Source: Pratylenchus scribneri (lineage: Eukaryota > Nematoda > Chromadorea > Rhabditida > Pratylenchidae). From it: 64,000 nt of DNA. The notes under the pieces are model-generated. The model had not been told where the DNA came from and did no database searches. It saw only the letters and a program-made list of their open reading frames with translations. Positions 37,065-50,175 of this stretch are shown here, piece by piece; positions within the stretch are counted from its first letter, which is position 1, and each line of letters opens with the position of its first letter. A program made the translations under genes and the position numbers. Where the stretch lies: NCBI GenBank assembly GCA_030063045.1, contig JAQSEB010000031.1, forward strand, positions 1,860,001 to 1,924,000. The letters are read 5' to 3'.

Positions 37065-37822
37065 TTGTTTTATTATTATTCATTTTTTTCGAATAAAGTT
37101 TTTTATTAAATGATTTGATCATGCATTTTGGAATACAGTTTAATTTATATAATGCGATATTTTACTTTATTTTCCATATTATGTAACGAGTTTCGATCCG
37201 CCGCGCTGAACAAGCGCTTAGAGGTTAGAGCTTAGCAAGATTTGGAAACTAGACTAGAAATTAAAATTAGCCTGGATATACTTAGATCTTTGACCTGGGT
37301 TACGGTATATTAAATTTTTAAATTATACTAAAAATAAATTTCAAAGCGAATGTTTGTGAAATAAAATCGATTGATTTATTTCGTCTCTATTCTCATTCTA
37401 TTATCTATTCTCAGTTCTCGTTCTCAGTTCTCACATTTACACAACATCAGAATCAGACACCACAAATTCATTTCATCAATCATCATCATCACATCATTCA
37501 TCAAACATCAACCATTGCGCCATGCCAACCATCAACGAATTGTAAAATAATCCATACCTATTCATTAATTAACTGGAACTGTTCTCAATTTACCTAATAA
37601 ATTAAAATCCAAAAATTAAAATATTCTCAATTCCCAAATCCCAACGGACGGAATCCCAATCACCAATCAGCAATTTTCATTTTCTATGTATCTTCCAAAC
37701 ATTCCATTCAATTCTTTTTCTATCCCAACCTCCTCAGTTCTACCTCAATCCTCATCATCATCAACAGCGTAGATTTTTCCATTCTATTTCCATCTCTATT
37801 CTTTATTTTCCTTTTCCTTTCG

Positions 37823-37836
37823 AGAATATTCTAGAA
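37823..37836 (+). promoter_or_regulatory. Heat-shock element
   Basis: GAATATTCTAGAA matches three alternating nGAAn/nTTCn units in tandem, the HSF1 binding pattern, 14 bp upstream of a TATA box and in front of HSP90. Confidence 0.8.
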
Positions 37837-37849
37837 AAATATTCCCTGG

Positions 37850-37857
37850 TATAAAAT
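37850..37857 (+). promoter_or_regulatory. TATA box of HSP90
   Basis: TATAAAAT just downstream of the heat-shock element, about 250 nt before the ATG. Transcription likely begins near 37880. Confidence 0.65.
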
Positions 37858-38102
37858 AACAGAGAAGTCAGTGCGGCGGCAATCCTCCTATTCCTTGTTC
37901 CTTCCTATATTGTTCAACCATTTCCCATTTAGCTCACAAAATTTTTATTATTAAAGTTATTTTGCATCCATTTATTTTATGTATTTGTGTAACTGGTTAA
38001 GATAAGACAAAATCCCTCTATTTTAGAGTGTTCAACAAATTATTCAAGCTTTATAAACTTTGATTCTGATTTTGCTAAACAACTATCAAATCGAAAGCAA
38101 AA

Positions 38103-40649
38103 ATGTCCGAACAACAAAGTGGTGAAACCTTTGCTTTTCAAGCTGAGATTGCCCAGTTGATGTCCTTGATCATCAACACATTCTATTCAAACAAGGTTTA
38201 TTGGATTTTAAATCAGATTTAAAATGTCGAATTTTAGGAAATCTTCCTCCGTGAGCTGATCTCCAACTCCTCGGATGCGCTCGACAAAATTCGTTACCAA
38301 GCCTTGACTGATCCGGCCCAGCTGGAGAGCGGAAAGGAACTCTACATCAAAATCGTTCCAAACAAGGCCGATAAGACGCTCACACTTATCGACACCGGCA
38401 TTGGAATGACGAAGGCCGATTTGGTCAACAATCTTGGAACCATCGCCAAATCTGGCACCAAAGCTTTCATGGAAGCTCTTCAGGTTTAAAAAACCAAAGT
38501 AAAGCAACACAATCATTTCTTTGGTAATTTAGGCAGGCGCTGACATCTCAATGATTGGCCAATTCGGTGTGGGTTTCTACTCTGCTTTCCTCATTGCGGA
38601 CAAAGTCACCGTCACATCCAAACACAATGACGACGACTGCCACCAATGGGAGAGTTCAGCTGGCGGTTCATTCATCATTCGTCCATGCTCGGATCCGGAA
38701 GTGACTCGCGGCACCAAAATTACACTGCACTTGAAGGAAGACCAAGTTGAATATCTGGAGGAGCGACGCATCCGAGAAGTTGTGAAGAAGCACTCTCAAT
38801 TCATCGGCTACCCAATCAAGCTGATGGTGGAGAAGGAACGCGAAAAGGAAGTATCTGATGATGAGGCCGAAGCGGAGGAAGAGAAAAAGGCGGAAGAGCC
38901 TGAGAAGAAGGATGAAGAGGAAAAGAAGGAAGAGGGTGACACTTCAGGTAAATTATAAAATGATTTGAAAGATAATTAAACATATTTTGCAGATGAGGAG
39001 GATGAAAAGAAGAAAAAGGCCGATGCAAAGGACAAGAAGAAGACGAAGAAGATCAAGGAGAAATACACGGAAGATGAGGAGCTGAACAAGACCAAGCCAA
39101 TTTGGACACGAAATCCGGATGACATCTCGAATGAGGAATACGCCGAATTTTACAAGAGCCTTTCCAACGACTGGGAAGATCATTTGGCGGTGAAGCATTT
39201 CAGTGTTGAAGGTCAACTCGAATTCCGGTAAAAATCATCGTTGAATATTTGTGAATTAAGACTATTTTCAGTGCTCTTCTCTTCGTTCCACAACGTGCTC
39301 CATTCGATTTGTTCGAGAACAAGAAGCAAAAGAATTCGATCAAGTTGTACGTCCGCCGCGTTTTCATCATGGAGAATTGCGAGGAATTGATGCCCGAATA
39401 TCTGAACTTCGTCAAAGGTGTCGTCGATTCGGAGGATTTGCCGTTGAACATCTCCCGTGAAATGCTCCAACAATCAAAGATTCTGAAAGTCATTCGCAAA
39501 AATTTGGTGAGTATTATTACATTTAAAAATAATAAATTTATTATTTGTCTTTCAGGTCAAGAAGTGCATGGAATTGTTTGACGAAATCAGCGAAGACAAG
39601 GACAACTTTAAGAAATTCTATGAGCAATTCAGCAAAAATCTGAAGGTAAATCCTATAAATCGGAAATAATTTTTAAATTACAAAATTCAGTTGGGCATCC
39701 ACGAGGATTCGGTCAACCGCAAAAAATTGGCCGATTTTCTCCGCTACCACACATCCGCTTCTGGTGATGAGGTCGTCGGCTTGAAGGACTATGTTGGCCG
39801 AATGAAGGAGAACCAAAACTGCATTTACTACATCACCGGCGAATCACGCGATGTCGTCCAAAACTCATCATTTGTGGAACGTGTGAAGAAGCGCGGCTTC
39901 GAAGTCGTCTACATGGTCGACCCAATTGACGAATATTGCGTCCAACAGCTGAAGGAATATGAGGGCAAGAAGCTGGTCAGTGTCACCAAAGAGGGATTGG
40001 AATTGCCGGAGAGCGAGGAGGAAAAGAAGAAGTTCGAAGAGGACAAAGTCAAATTCGAAAAGTTGTGCAAAGTCATCAAGGTTTGGTTCTAATTAAGTAA
40101 AGATGAATTTAATTAGTAAAATTTATAGGACATTTTGGACAAAAAGGTGCAGAAAGTGTCCATTTCGAACCGCTTGGTCAGCTCCCCTTGCTGCATTGTG
40201 ACCGGTGAATATGGCTGGACCGCCAACATGGAACGGATTATGAAGGCCCAAGCACTTCGCGATTCCTCCACAATGGGCTACATGGCCAGCAAGAAGAATC
40301 TGGAAATTAATCCGGACCATTCCATCGTCAAGTAAGCCATTTTTTAGAATATTCATCTAATCACACTAAAAAATATAGGTCACTCCGAGATCGCGTTGAA
40401 GCGGACCAAGATGACAAAACCGCCAAGGATTTGGTCGTTCTGCTCTACGAAACTGCGCTGCTGACCTCCGGTTTCTCGCTGGAAGACCCACAACAACATG
40501 CTTCACGCATTTACCGAATGGTCAAATTGGGTTTGGACATCACCGATGAGGATGTTGAGGCCGAACAACAGCCAAGCACTTCGGGCGAACCAGCTGAGAA
40601 GATCGCCGGAGCGGAAGAGGATGCATCCCGCATGGAAGAAGTCGATTGA
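38103..40649 (+). CDS. daf-21: Cytosolic HSP90 chaperone
   Basis: ATP-dependent chaperone for kinases and receptors. Nine exons (38103-38195, 38238-38483, 38533-38947, 38993-39227, 39272-39506, 39556-39645, 39691-40080, 40129-40331, 40379-40649) give 725 residues. The GHKL ATPase motifs are intact: [40 protein letters not shown] and [13 protein letters not shown] charged K/E linker (exons 3-4) precedes the middle domain, which has [19 protein letters not shown] with the catalytic Arg. The C-terminus is MEEVD, the TPR co-chaperone docking peptide that marks the cytosolic form. The heat-shock element upstream implies HSF control. Codon choice is more C-ending than in neighbours, typical of high expression. 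Confidence 0.99.
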
Positions 40650-41547
40650 AGGGATGAGAAGAAAGAAGACGCGGAATATACCCCCAACCCTTGATGACAT
40701 CAAACTCCCTATTCCGATCTCCTCCATCCATATTTCATTCTCTTTAAATTTACATTTTATGGACACATATAAAATCAACACCACCATTTTGTTTTCGTTG
40801 TTTTCTTTTATGTCTTTTATTTTATAAATTTGTTTGTTGAAATTTTAATTAATCTCTAGAATGATTGAGGTTTAAGTGGGATCTTTATTAGCAAATCCAA
40901 ATCGGTAGGATCAGCAAAAAAAATGAAGTTGCTGATGATGATGATTAACCCGTCATGTGGTCTGTGGTGTCGTGATCCCCGCCCTCCCCCTTTTCATCCT
41001 AGGTAAATTCTTTCATTGAATGGATTAAAAACTGGGATTGTGACGGTCAATTGGGGAAATTGGCCAAGTTGTTGAAGGAATGAATGTGGATTTTGGAGGA
41101 TTGTGAATTGAATAATGGCATCAAAAAGAATGAGGTGCAAAACATTAATTACTCTATTGCCTATTAATTTCTTCATTGATAAACTATCAACGAATTTAAT
41201 TCCAAAAAACCAGTAACAATTTTTTTGTTGGAATTTATTATACATTAGGGTTTGGCTTATTCATCATTCAGCCAATATGGAAATTAAAAAATTGCAAATT
41301 TTTTTATCATAATAAAACATTTATTTTGAAATTATTAAATACATCAACATCAAGATGGAATAAGTGAATATCTTTTGGCAGAAATTAATATGAGAATAAG
41401 ATTGGAAATGGGAAAGGATTCTATAGCCGTAGAATAAACAAAAAAAGGGTCATCGAGTATTTGGCATAAATTTAGTACATCACAATTTAACAAAAAATAA
41501 ATGTTGGCAATAAATATTCATCATTCTGCTGCCATATTGCCCATAAA
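40650..41547. other. Convergent intergenic region
   Basis: HSP90 3' UTR and the MUT-7 3' flank. A+T-rich, with AATAAAA strings on the plus strand near 41310. Small open frames have no supporting signal. Confidence 0.6.
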
Positions 41548-44500
41548 TTAATTGCCATCGGCTGGTTGTCCTCCATTCTCTTCTTCTACATCCTTCCATC
41601 CCCATCCATCGTTGTTTTTCAGTTCATCTTCGTTCCAACTTCCATCGTTGGTTTTTCCTTCTTCTTCCTTTTGCTGCTGCCAAGGTGCAATTGCCGATTC
41701 AGGCAAATTTGGTGGCAATGGTTTGTTCCAGAAGAGGGGAAGCGAAACATGTAAACAGCTAACTGGCACCATATAGAGTGGATCATCGCCGGCATCCAAT
41801 GCCACACACCACTCCTTGCAGCGTTGAAAGAGGCGAATCAGGCAATGGGCATCCAATGCGGCGTAGCGAATCTTCAATTAAATTAAATTTATTAGCAATT
41901 TTTAACATGCTCACCTGACTGGACCGCAACGGTCGCCGATCCCATACGGAGCATTGTTCCAGTTTGTTCAGCGGTTTCCCAAGCATTGAACGACATAGAT
42001 AGGATAGGCCCTGTTCTCCAAATTTGTAATTTGAGGATTTGGCCATTGGAGGAGAGTATTCATCTTTGAAAAGTTTTATCAATAAATTTGTGATTTTCCA
42101 ATAATCCAACCTTCATTAAATCCAAATTCATCTTCCGGTCGTCCATTTTCTTGCGGAATTCCCTTCTCCTTTTCCGCTTGATTGTTCCCTCCTCCTCTTC
42201 CTCGGAATCCGGGTTTAACCTGCCTGGTGTGCTTTTTCATTGCCTCCTCTTCTTGTTCGGTTATTGGCAAAAGAAATTGGTTCAATTGGAAACCGAGCTT
42301 CGTTCGACTACGCCGATGTAACTGCAAATTTAATAAAATGGTTAAAAAACATTATTCAATTTAACCTCATCCACTATCTTTCCAATGCAATAAATGTTCG
42401 CCGGTCGATAAAGTCCAATGCAATTTGGCAGCCGTTGTCTCATTTGGACCAAATCCTCGCTGAATTGATAGCCAATTTTGACGATTTCCGTTGACATGAA
42501 AAATCGATCAATGAAGTCAAGGAAGTCCGGATGGACGTGCAAAGCGTCCAAATCCAGCAAATAAATGGAATGAGTCAGTGAAATTTGGAGGAGAGAAGCA
42601 CTAAAATGTGATATAAAAATTGAATTCCCCCTTTCCCAAACCTGCTTTTCATCACATAAGAATTCCATTCGGCGTCGATGCCGCACAAAATAGTCGACTG
42701 CTTTTTTTGTTCATATTCCTCAAATTGCTTTTTGAAGATGCAAAATTGTTGAACATTGCCAATGAAGAACACATCGCATTTGCGGGGAAGTGACAAAAAT
42801 TCGGGGCTGTCTTCCTTTGAATAAAGTGACATTTTCTGGAAGTTCCTTAATAGAAAATGGGTGGATTAATTTCGATTTTATATTAAATTTAATCCAAAAA
42901 ACCAACTTTGACATGTGAATTCGATCGGAGGACACAAAATTCCTCCATCGTTCCCAAGCTTGCTTGTCGTTGTGGTCCTTCAGCAAAACATTCAAAAGAA
43001 ATGATTTTTGTGCAGGTCTTTGGACAAGTAAAGTGTGGATGAGGTCATTGAATTGATCGGCACTCCAACTTTTCTCTTTATAATATTTGTTGGCTGCTGA
43101 ACGGATCAGGGAGATTGCCCAATAATCATTGACCAAATTGGTTTGATTCACACAAACTTCTGCAAAAAAATTGAGGAATTCATTTTAATTAGTGAATTAA
43201 TTTTCCAACCTTTTCTCAGCTCACTCAAAAGGCTGGTCAATGTAGTGTTGAATTGGGCGTGGGAAGGCACTTGCAAATGGCTTCGATGAGTAAATTCCTG
43301 CACGGCGTCCTGGAATTTTTTCTCATCCAATTTCCATGATTCAGCCTAAAATTGTAAATAATTAACAAAAAATATTTTTGAATAAAACCTGAAGAAGAAG
43401 ACGGCGGCATTCGGCCCGAAATTGTTCAGTCCGATTTGAGACGAATTGTTCAACGGTTTGGGCGTCCAATGAACCAAGAAGGAGGGCGGTGGGAAGCAAT
43501 TTTGGGATGGCCATCCTGCCGGAAATATTCGAATGCGAAAGACAATAATGGAGAACAGTAAAACTGAAAATGAAGAATAAAAATGAATAAATAACTTGGA
43601 ATATTTCATTGAATTTAAAATTTGAATTAATTAATTATTTTAATTAATAGTTTCTTAAGGTCTTATCATCAAAATTGATCTTTTCTCATTTTTTAATTTA
43701 TTTTTAAAATTTTATTTATTGATCCATCATAAAATAACAAACCTGACTTTTCCTTTCTCCACAAAATCAAGGACGCGTGCAATGAATGTGGTCAAATATT
43801 TTTGGTTTTTCAGTTCAAGAATATTGAAAATTGCCTTCCAAATGTACGGACCTTTGCCGGTGAAATCGATTGGGATGAGCAAATCGAGAAGGCGATTCCG
43901 ATGGTTTGGATGAATCAAAATGCGTTGTTTTTGTTGCCCTTGAGCAGGGGAAGGAGTCGAAGTGCTTGGTCCATTATTGTTTGCATTCTAAATAATTAAT
44001 TTATCAATTTTAATTCAATTAGTGTTTTCTTTATCAAATCCCAAACTTTAAATTATTACCTGCTCTCCACTAATTTGTGCCATATTTTTCAATTTGTTCG
44101 ATAATCGATTGGCCGGAGGCGATGGAGTCCGTTGGTCTTGAGGAATTCGAAAATCTTCTTCCACTGTCGCATTCTTCGTGCTGATCAATGTTCGGGATTT
44201 TGATGATTTGTTTATCGGTGTTGTTGGCGGCTTTTTTTGTTTGCGCCATTTACTCTCGTACATTTCCATCCAAATAAAGAAGCTCTAAAAAAGTCAAATT
44301 TATTTTTCTCCTTTTTTTGGAATATACCTGAACAAGAATGTGCAATATGCCGGCGTCAAAATCCAATTTATGGTTGACAAGTTTGAATTCTTCTTCGAAA
44401 GTTGGAACATGTTCGAATGCAGCAATGAACAAATCGACCACTTTTTTCGGATCCACATTACCAAAAAGTCGCTCACCGCATTCAACTCGTCTTGGTGGCT

Positions 44501-44677
44501 GAAATAATTGAATTATAAATGGTACAAAATATTTATTAATGTTTTTCTTACTTTTAATCTGCGTTTTCCGCCCTGTGGTGGTGAATGCAATTGGTAAATG
44601 GTTCGAAGCAAATCATCGAGTTGTTTCTTGGAAAATTGCAGCAATTTTGAATTTTCTACTTCATTCGTTGTTTCCAT
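41548..44677 (-). CDS. mut-7: MUT-7/EXD3-type 3'-5' exoribonuclease (DEDD family)
   Basis: In C. elegans MUT-7 works in the perinuclear Mutator foci that amplify siRNAs and silence transposons. Twelve exons (44677-44552, 44498-44328, 44284-44060, 43987-43743, 43563-43389, 43345-43210, 43159-42907, 42845-42642, 42600-42366, 42321-42111, 42063-41915, 41871-41548) give 817 residues. The N-terminal half is a helical domain of the MUT-7 type. The exonuclease domain has all acidic residues: ILCGIDAEWN (Asp, Glu), KIGYQFSEDLVQM (Asp) and IRYAALDAHCLIRLF (Tyr-x3-Asp), so it should be active. A Gly/Arg/Asn-rich insert (GFRGRGGGNN) lies inside the domain, and the tail is acidic and W/G-rich. Presence of this gene suggests a working siRNA-amplification pathway. 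Confidence 0.93.
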
Positions 44678-45206
44678 CCTTTTGAAGTATTATTTTTTCT
44701 TAAATTGAATGCGAAAATTACATAAATTTACATAAAAAAAATAGGGAGATGAGATGTGGATTGAATCATTGCGGAATTACAAGAAATCCTAGACTTGAAA
44801 TTAATATAAAACTGATTTAGGCATATTTGTTGATCCTATTTATTGTCAAACTTTTTTTGTTAGCTTGTTTTAAAAGTGAAGTTTATAAAAGGTTTATTAA
44901 CTATTTTGGTTCAGGTTTCGCTTTTCACAAAAATAAATTTTAAAAAAAAAACATTTTTTATTTGCCATTGTGATACGTGCGTGGTATGAAATAAAAATAA
45001 TGTGAAATCAATCGATAAATTACTGTATTTTAGACAAGACGGTAAGCGATAAATTTATAGAACAAAAACAACCCTTAAACTTTTCTTAAAATTTATTTTT
45101 ATCAAAAACAAACAAATATAATTTTGAGTTTAATTAAAGCAAAAATTAAGCTAACTTCCATTGTCAAAATAAGGGGAAAAAATTAAATTTTGGGGTCAAA
45201 TGATGT
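44678..45206. promoter_or_regulatory. Region upstream of MUT-7 and downstream of the pseudouridine gene
   Basis: About 530 nt, very A+T-rich. It should hold the MUT-7 promoter. No specific element seen. Confidence 0.4.
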
Positions 45207-48200
45207 TCAATGCATTTCCATTGATTCTTGTTTGACTTTTCGGCTAATAAAATAATTCTTAACATTGTCGAGTTGTTCTGGCACTGCATCTGCACTGCGC
45301 AAACTCATCCGAGCGCACTCTTTCGCCATTTCAATACTTTTATTCAATCCCAAACCATTTAATTGGCCACAAAGGAAACCACTATTGAAGCTAATGAATA
45401 ATTAAAATTATGGGAAAAAGTGGTTTTCATTAATTTACCAATCTCCTGCTCCTGAAACCGAAACGATTTCTTCGGCCAGAATTTCCGGTGGCCCCACAAA
45501 TTCGAGACTCAAATTTTGGTCGTTTCCATTTTCATTAATGTTTCTATGAAGGATGAGCACTCCACGACAATCACAAGTGATTATTAAATTTGATTTTGGG
45601 CACAAAAGATGTGGGAATTTGTCACGAATTGATTCAAGCCATTCACAGAGTGATTCAAGCGGAAAATTTAGATGAACTAAAAAAGAATAATTTTTGGTAG
45701 AAAATTGATAAAGATTCAATGAAGGATTCTAAGTCAACAGATTAATTATCATCCAATCTAATCCCCTTCAACACCAATTAGAGACGAACCTTCAAAATTA
45801 TCAACAAATTGAGTGCATTCCTCTCGTTCTATTCCATCCAAATTTGCCACAAATTCCCTCAATTCTGCCAAATTTGGTGAGAATATGTCCACTTTGGCCA
45901 ATGGATTTGGGCCAAATGCAGCAAATAATTTTGGTACTTTCAAAGCATTTGTTGGCTCAAACCAAACTGAAAAAGTTGTAAAAAAAGATTGAGGAAATTG
46001 GCACAGTACTTTTGGTATTTCCCCTCTGGGCCCAATGTGCGATCCTTTTGATGGCTTCGACACCCAAATTTCCATCCAAGAATACAAAATCAGCTGCCTC
46101 AATTAATTCCGCCTTTGTGTCGATCTTTGAAAATTGGATTGGTTTTATCTTAATCTTGATGATAAGCAAAACACTCATTTACAAATTTGACATCAATTTT
46201 GGCCATCAAATGGTCAACAGAAATGAATCCATGTGAAATGGATATGCCGCCTTCCTCGAATGAATTGATTCCAATTGAGGTTGCCGTTGGCAAATCCGGG
46301 CAAAACAAAGAATGGGACCAATCCTGTTAAAAGGCAATGAATGATTGATGGATGGAAGAAATTATTCGCAAAATAATGGCCAAAGGGCAAATCAAATATT
46401 TTGATCACTTTCGGCATTATTCTATGTTTCTCTTTTTCCTGACCAAATTTATATTGAGACCACCCACCAAATGTGCTCCTCTTTGGCGAAGGAACATTGC
46501 CCCAGGGTCCATTCCATCGTGGCCAAGGGCGGTCACCAATTTCACTTCTCCCCAATTTTGCATTAATCTGGCCAATGCGTCTGCATGGTTTCGGGCCACA
46601 CCGCCAGGCCTTTGCACAATCTGAGCTGAACGATATTGACCAACAGAATTGGGCAATGTCAAAATTGGCAATGGGCTGGGTGAACGGCTCGAAGACGGAG
46701 AGGAAGGTGGCAAAACTTCGAAATCGACAATTGCAGCGCCGATGCAAACCTTGGAAATGGGGAGGGGTCAAGAAAATGGCAAAATGGCATACAATTTTTG
46801 GCCTATTCTTCCTCCGATTATCCTCGTATTTTTGTTGTTCATTGACGTCGACATTTATGCCAAAAGGCTGAATTAATGGACACATTTTATGAGAATTAAA
46901 TGGGAAATTGATCATTCATTCGGCTGCCCCATTTCCATATTCAATTTTAATTAATTTATTTATTCATTTTTATAATCATTTATTCCTCAAGAATTTGAAG
47001 GATTTCCTCATTAAAAAATCCAGTCAATAGCAGTAAATTTATTCCATAAAATATTTTTCCTCTGGGGTTTTTTTGTTCATACAGCTAAAGTTTGAGGGGA
47101 TTCGATGGGCAAATTATTCTTCATTTTGGCATATTCCACGGCCAGACGGGCAGCCATCCGAACATTGTTCTCCAAAAGGCAAATATCTGTCAAGAAATGT
47201 TGTTGATTGAATTAACAAATTCATCCATAAAAATAATCTTAATTTGATTCTTTTATTTTGCTAATTTGACTTTTCCCTAAAACCATTTTCCATCAAAAAT
47301 CCTCACTGATTTTGACGCTTTCATTGTCGCTCAATTCGGCCACTCTTTTAAGCACAAAAGGGGTTGTCCCTTTTCCACGAATGTTTTTTCGTTCCGAATC
47401 CTCCAATGCCTCCAAAATTGCCTTCTCAATTCGTTGCCCTTTGGCCAACATTTCCGGAGGCAATGGACAAGCTAACAAAAGACCACTTTGCATTTTTAAT
47501 TTTTCGGAGACCACTAAAAGGGCTGGGAATTCAAAATTATTGGAATCCAAATTGACCCAATATTTGGGCAACTTCCTTCACTGATTCAGTGCAATGAGGG
47601 GCCAAAAATTCGGTTCGAGGTGAGAAAAAGCCGGGAAAATTCCGCTGCCTATCCAAAACGACGACATTCACCGATTGAGTCTCCTTAAAAACAATTAAAA
47701 ACAATGGTTTTTGATGGTGCCTCAATTTCAAGAATGAAGGATCCTTAAGGCTTTTTTAATGCTTTTTCCTTCTTGAAGGTTTTTGTTTAGCCATTGATTG
47801 GAAAATGAATGATAATTCTTAATTTGAGTCATTCTCTGACCATAGCCCCAAAATGGTTTCCATTATTTGGTACTTTGAAATTTAAAATGGCCAACCAAAA
47901 ATTCCAATGTTTTTCCAATGTCCAAAATGGATTTTACTCCGGCACAAACCACCGCAATCGGAAATCTGCCCAATTCCACCAAATCTGTGCTCACATCCAT
48001 TGCTTAATGGATGAATGGAATGTGCCGGTCCTAATCCACAATTTAACCAACTTTGTTCCGCCCCTCGATGCACTCCTCCAATCCCGCCTGTTCCCAACAC
48101 TTTTATGCCCATTTGATGAGCAATCCAAATTGTGGCCGCCACCGTTGTGCCACCAATTCGCTGGAAAAAATCAACAAAAATAATTACATTTGAAAGAGAA

Positions 48201-48849
48201 CAATTCCCCCTTGAGGATATTCCTCAAAATTTGGACATAATTAACCTTTTGAACAAGGCAATTTGTAATGTCCCTGAGGGAAACTTTCATCCGCCCATCC
48301 ATTCCATTCCCATCCAAATCCGGTATTCCAATTCTTTTCAATTCTTCCGGACTAATTCCCACCCTAATTTGTCCATCCATCAAAGTGATTGTGGCTGGGA
48401 TGGCCCCTTCTTCACGGACAATTTGCTCCAAACGGAGGCCAACACTGAAACAAAAAAGGGGCAGAAATAAAAGGTTGAAAATGCTCTATTATTCAATATT
48501 CAACAATTATCAAAAATGTTAACAACCACCTTGAATTGAGAGGATTCTGAAGGCCGTGAGTGATTAGGGCACTTTCCAATGCGACAATGGGGCCACCGGA
48601 ATGTAAAGCATTTTGGACTTCCTCACTCAAATGGAACATTTTGTGGGGAATTGATTGATTATGCGAGGAAATGAACAAATTGTTGTTGGATGAATGAAGA
48701 AAATGGGATTGATTTGTAAAGGGAAAAGTGGGCAAAAGTTTGGCGGCAGGAGGATGATGGCCAAATGGAAGGGGAAAAGTTGTTGAATGGCCAAATGGGG
48801 GGAAAGGAATTCGGAATGGAAAAGAAGATTGCCGTCGGAAAAACATCAT
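45207..48849 (-). CDS. Bifunctional pseudouridine-5'-phosphate glycosidase / pseudouridine kinase
   Basis: Degrades pseudouridine: the kinase half phosphorylates it and the glycosidase half splits the product to uracil and ribose-5-phosphate. Thirteen exons give 769 residues (48849-48530, 48444-48246, 48160-48052, 48002-47896, 47683-47557, 47513-47307, 47186-47083; then 46749-46468, 46323-46183, 46124-46010, 45966-45790, 45676-45439, 45390-45207). The PsuG part has [41 protein letters not shown] and [17 protein letters not shown]. The PfkB part has [48 protein letters not shown] and SVSGAGDCFNSGFL with the catalytic Asp. Splicing 47083 to 46749 keeps phase, and a stop lies just before the kinase exon, so the fusion is preferred over two genes. 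The first 60 residues are hydrophobic/His-rich and could be a mitochondrial leader; MFHLSEEV is an alternative start. Confidence 0.9.
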
Positions 48850-50175
48850 TTTTTGGTGCAGCTGTGGAATGCGGAATGAATTGAATTGGTTGGGGGATTC
48901 ACAAATAAAGCAATGAAATGTTTAGGTAAATTTAGGTATTTGGAAACATTCATCCATCAAATAAATGTTATTTATTCGGATTTCTGATTGAATTTGGGAC
49001 TGAGGATATTAATATTATAAGATTATATATTATACAATTAAGCACAAATGCAATCAATTATTATCCATTGGTCAAGGAAGGGATATTAATTATCAATCAA
49101 TCAGTCCCATTTTGATAAAATCAATCTAAATGTTATCATTTTTTATCAGTAAAGTCTGCCTGGACTCTGACGACAATTTACTTCCCAAATATGATTACAT
49201 CCTCTCTTTATCAGCAGAAAATTGTCTTCTTTTGATCAAAGTCATTTTAATCACATTAAAATATCAAAATTCCAATATTGATTGATATGATAAGAGTGAA
49301 TTATGGCATAATAAATGATCGAATAATCCATGATCCGCCACAAATCCGCATCATATTCAATATTCATCTCCATTCCCATATTTGAACATTTTGATTCTCT
49401 CGGCAACATTTTCCCCTCTTCCCATCCATATTGTTTTCGTACTAGTCAAATTCGCTTCCATCCCCAATTGTCGGTGAAAATGGCAAAAAGAATTCCCAAT
49501 TTCGCATTCATTCATGTCAATTCACCATTTTGTATATTCCCCCCTCTCCTCCCACTTCTTTCATTGCGCAAATCCTCTTCTATCAAATCGTACCAAAACC
49601 ATTAAAATTAGTCCAATCTTTGATGACTTATATGCTATTAAAAATATATGAATATTGAATGTTTATTGTTTACTTCAAGAAGAATGTGATTGGCTGGGTG
49701 AAGAATACTTTGAGGCACACTGAATCGCTCTCTCATAGATTTTAAGGAAGGGAAAATACGGTAGCAGAGATTGAATTGCTCTCTCATGATAAAGGTGGGG
49801 AGAACGGTATCGATAGTCGATAGCGTAGCAGCAGGCAAAGGCTTTCCTCTTTCATTCAAGCAGCAGAGGAATGCCTTGAGGGCATATCACCTAAATCTTC
49901 CTTCTTCGGCTCTTTCCTTAGGAGAGCGGTGAGGTCACAATCTTTGTGAACTCATAACTCCCTTCAATCCCAGCCATTCTTGATGATTTTTGTATGGTTT
50001 AATAGAGCAGAAAATTTCTAATCTTTTGATATAAATAATATTTCCAAATTGAACATTTTATTGGGATTTGAAGGACAAATAAAAAAGTGAAATAAATCAA
50101 AGAATCATTGATATGATATGAATGAATTATGGCATAATAAATAAATGATTAAATCCATCACATTTCTTATTCAAT
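48850..50175. other. Region between pseudouridine gene 5' end and TRPM 3' end
   Basis: Contains the decayed copy of the TRPM terminal exon (49265-49480, listed). Apart from that it is A+T-rich with no splice-compatible frame. It should also carry the promoter of the pseudouridine gene on its left side. Confidence 0.55.
49265..49480 (-). pseudogene. Decayed duplicate of the 3' end of the TRPM gene
   Basis: Aligns by eye with 50105-50330, the terminal coding sequence and 3' flank of the TRPM gene. Shared strings include GAATTATGGCATAATAAAT, CATCTCCATTCCCAT, GAACATTTTGAT and ATCCCCAATTGT. Read on the minus strand the copy keeps IKMF and YGNGDE-like codons, but has an in-frame TAG where the parent reads through and several indels, so it is non-coding. 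Confidence 0.75.

Larger units (their letters stand above)
37065..38102. promoter_or_regulatory. HSP90 upstream region
   Basis: Runs from the SMU1 3' end to the HSP90 ATG. It contains a TTCTCA/GTTCTC-rich tract (37385-37440), a heat-shock element and a TATA box (both listed), and a 5' leader of about 220 nt. A 5'-UTR intron or trans-splice acceptor is possible (TTTAG near 37930) but unproven. Confidence 0.6.

Noticed and set aside
46214..46915. 233-codon minus frame as a separate gene
   Set aside because: Most of it is out of frame with the PfkB motifs; the kinase frame is different and begins after an acceptor at 46750.
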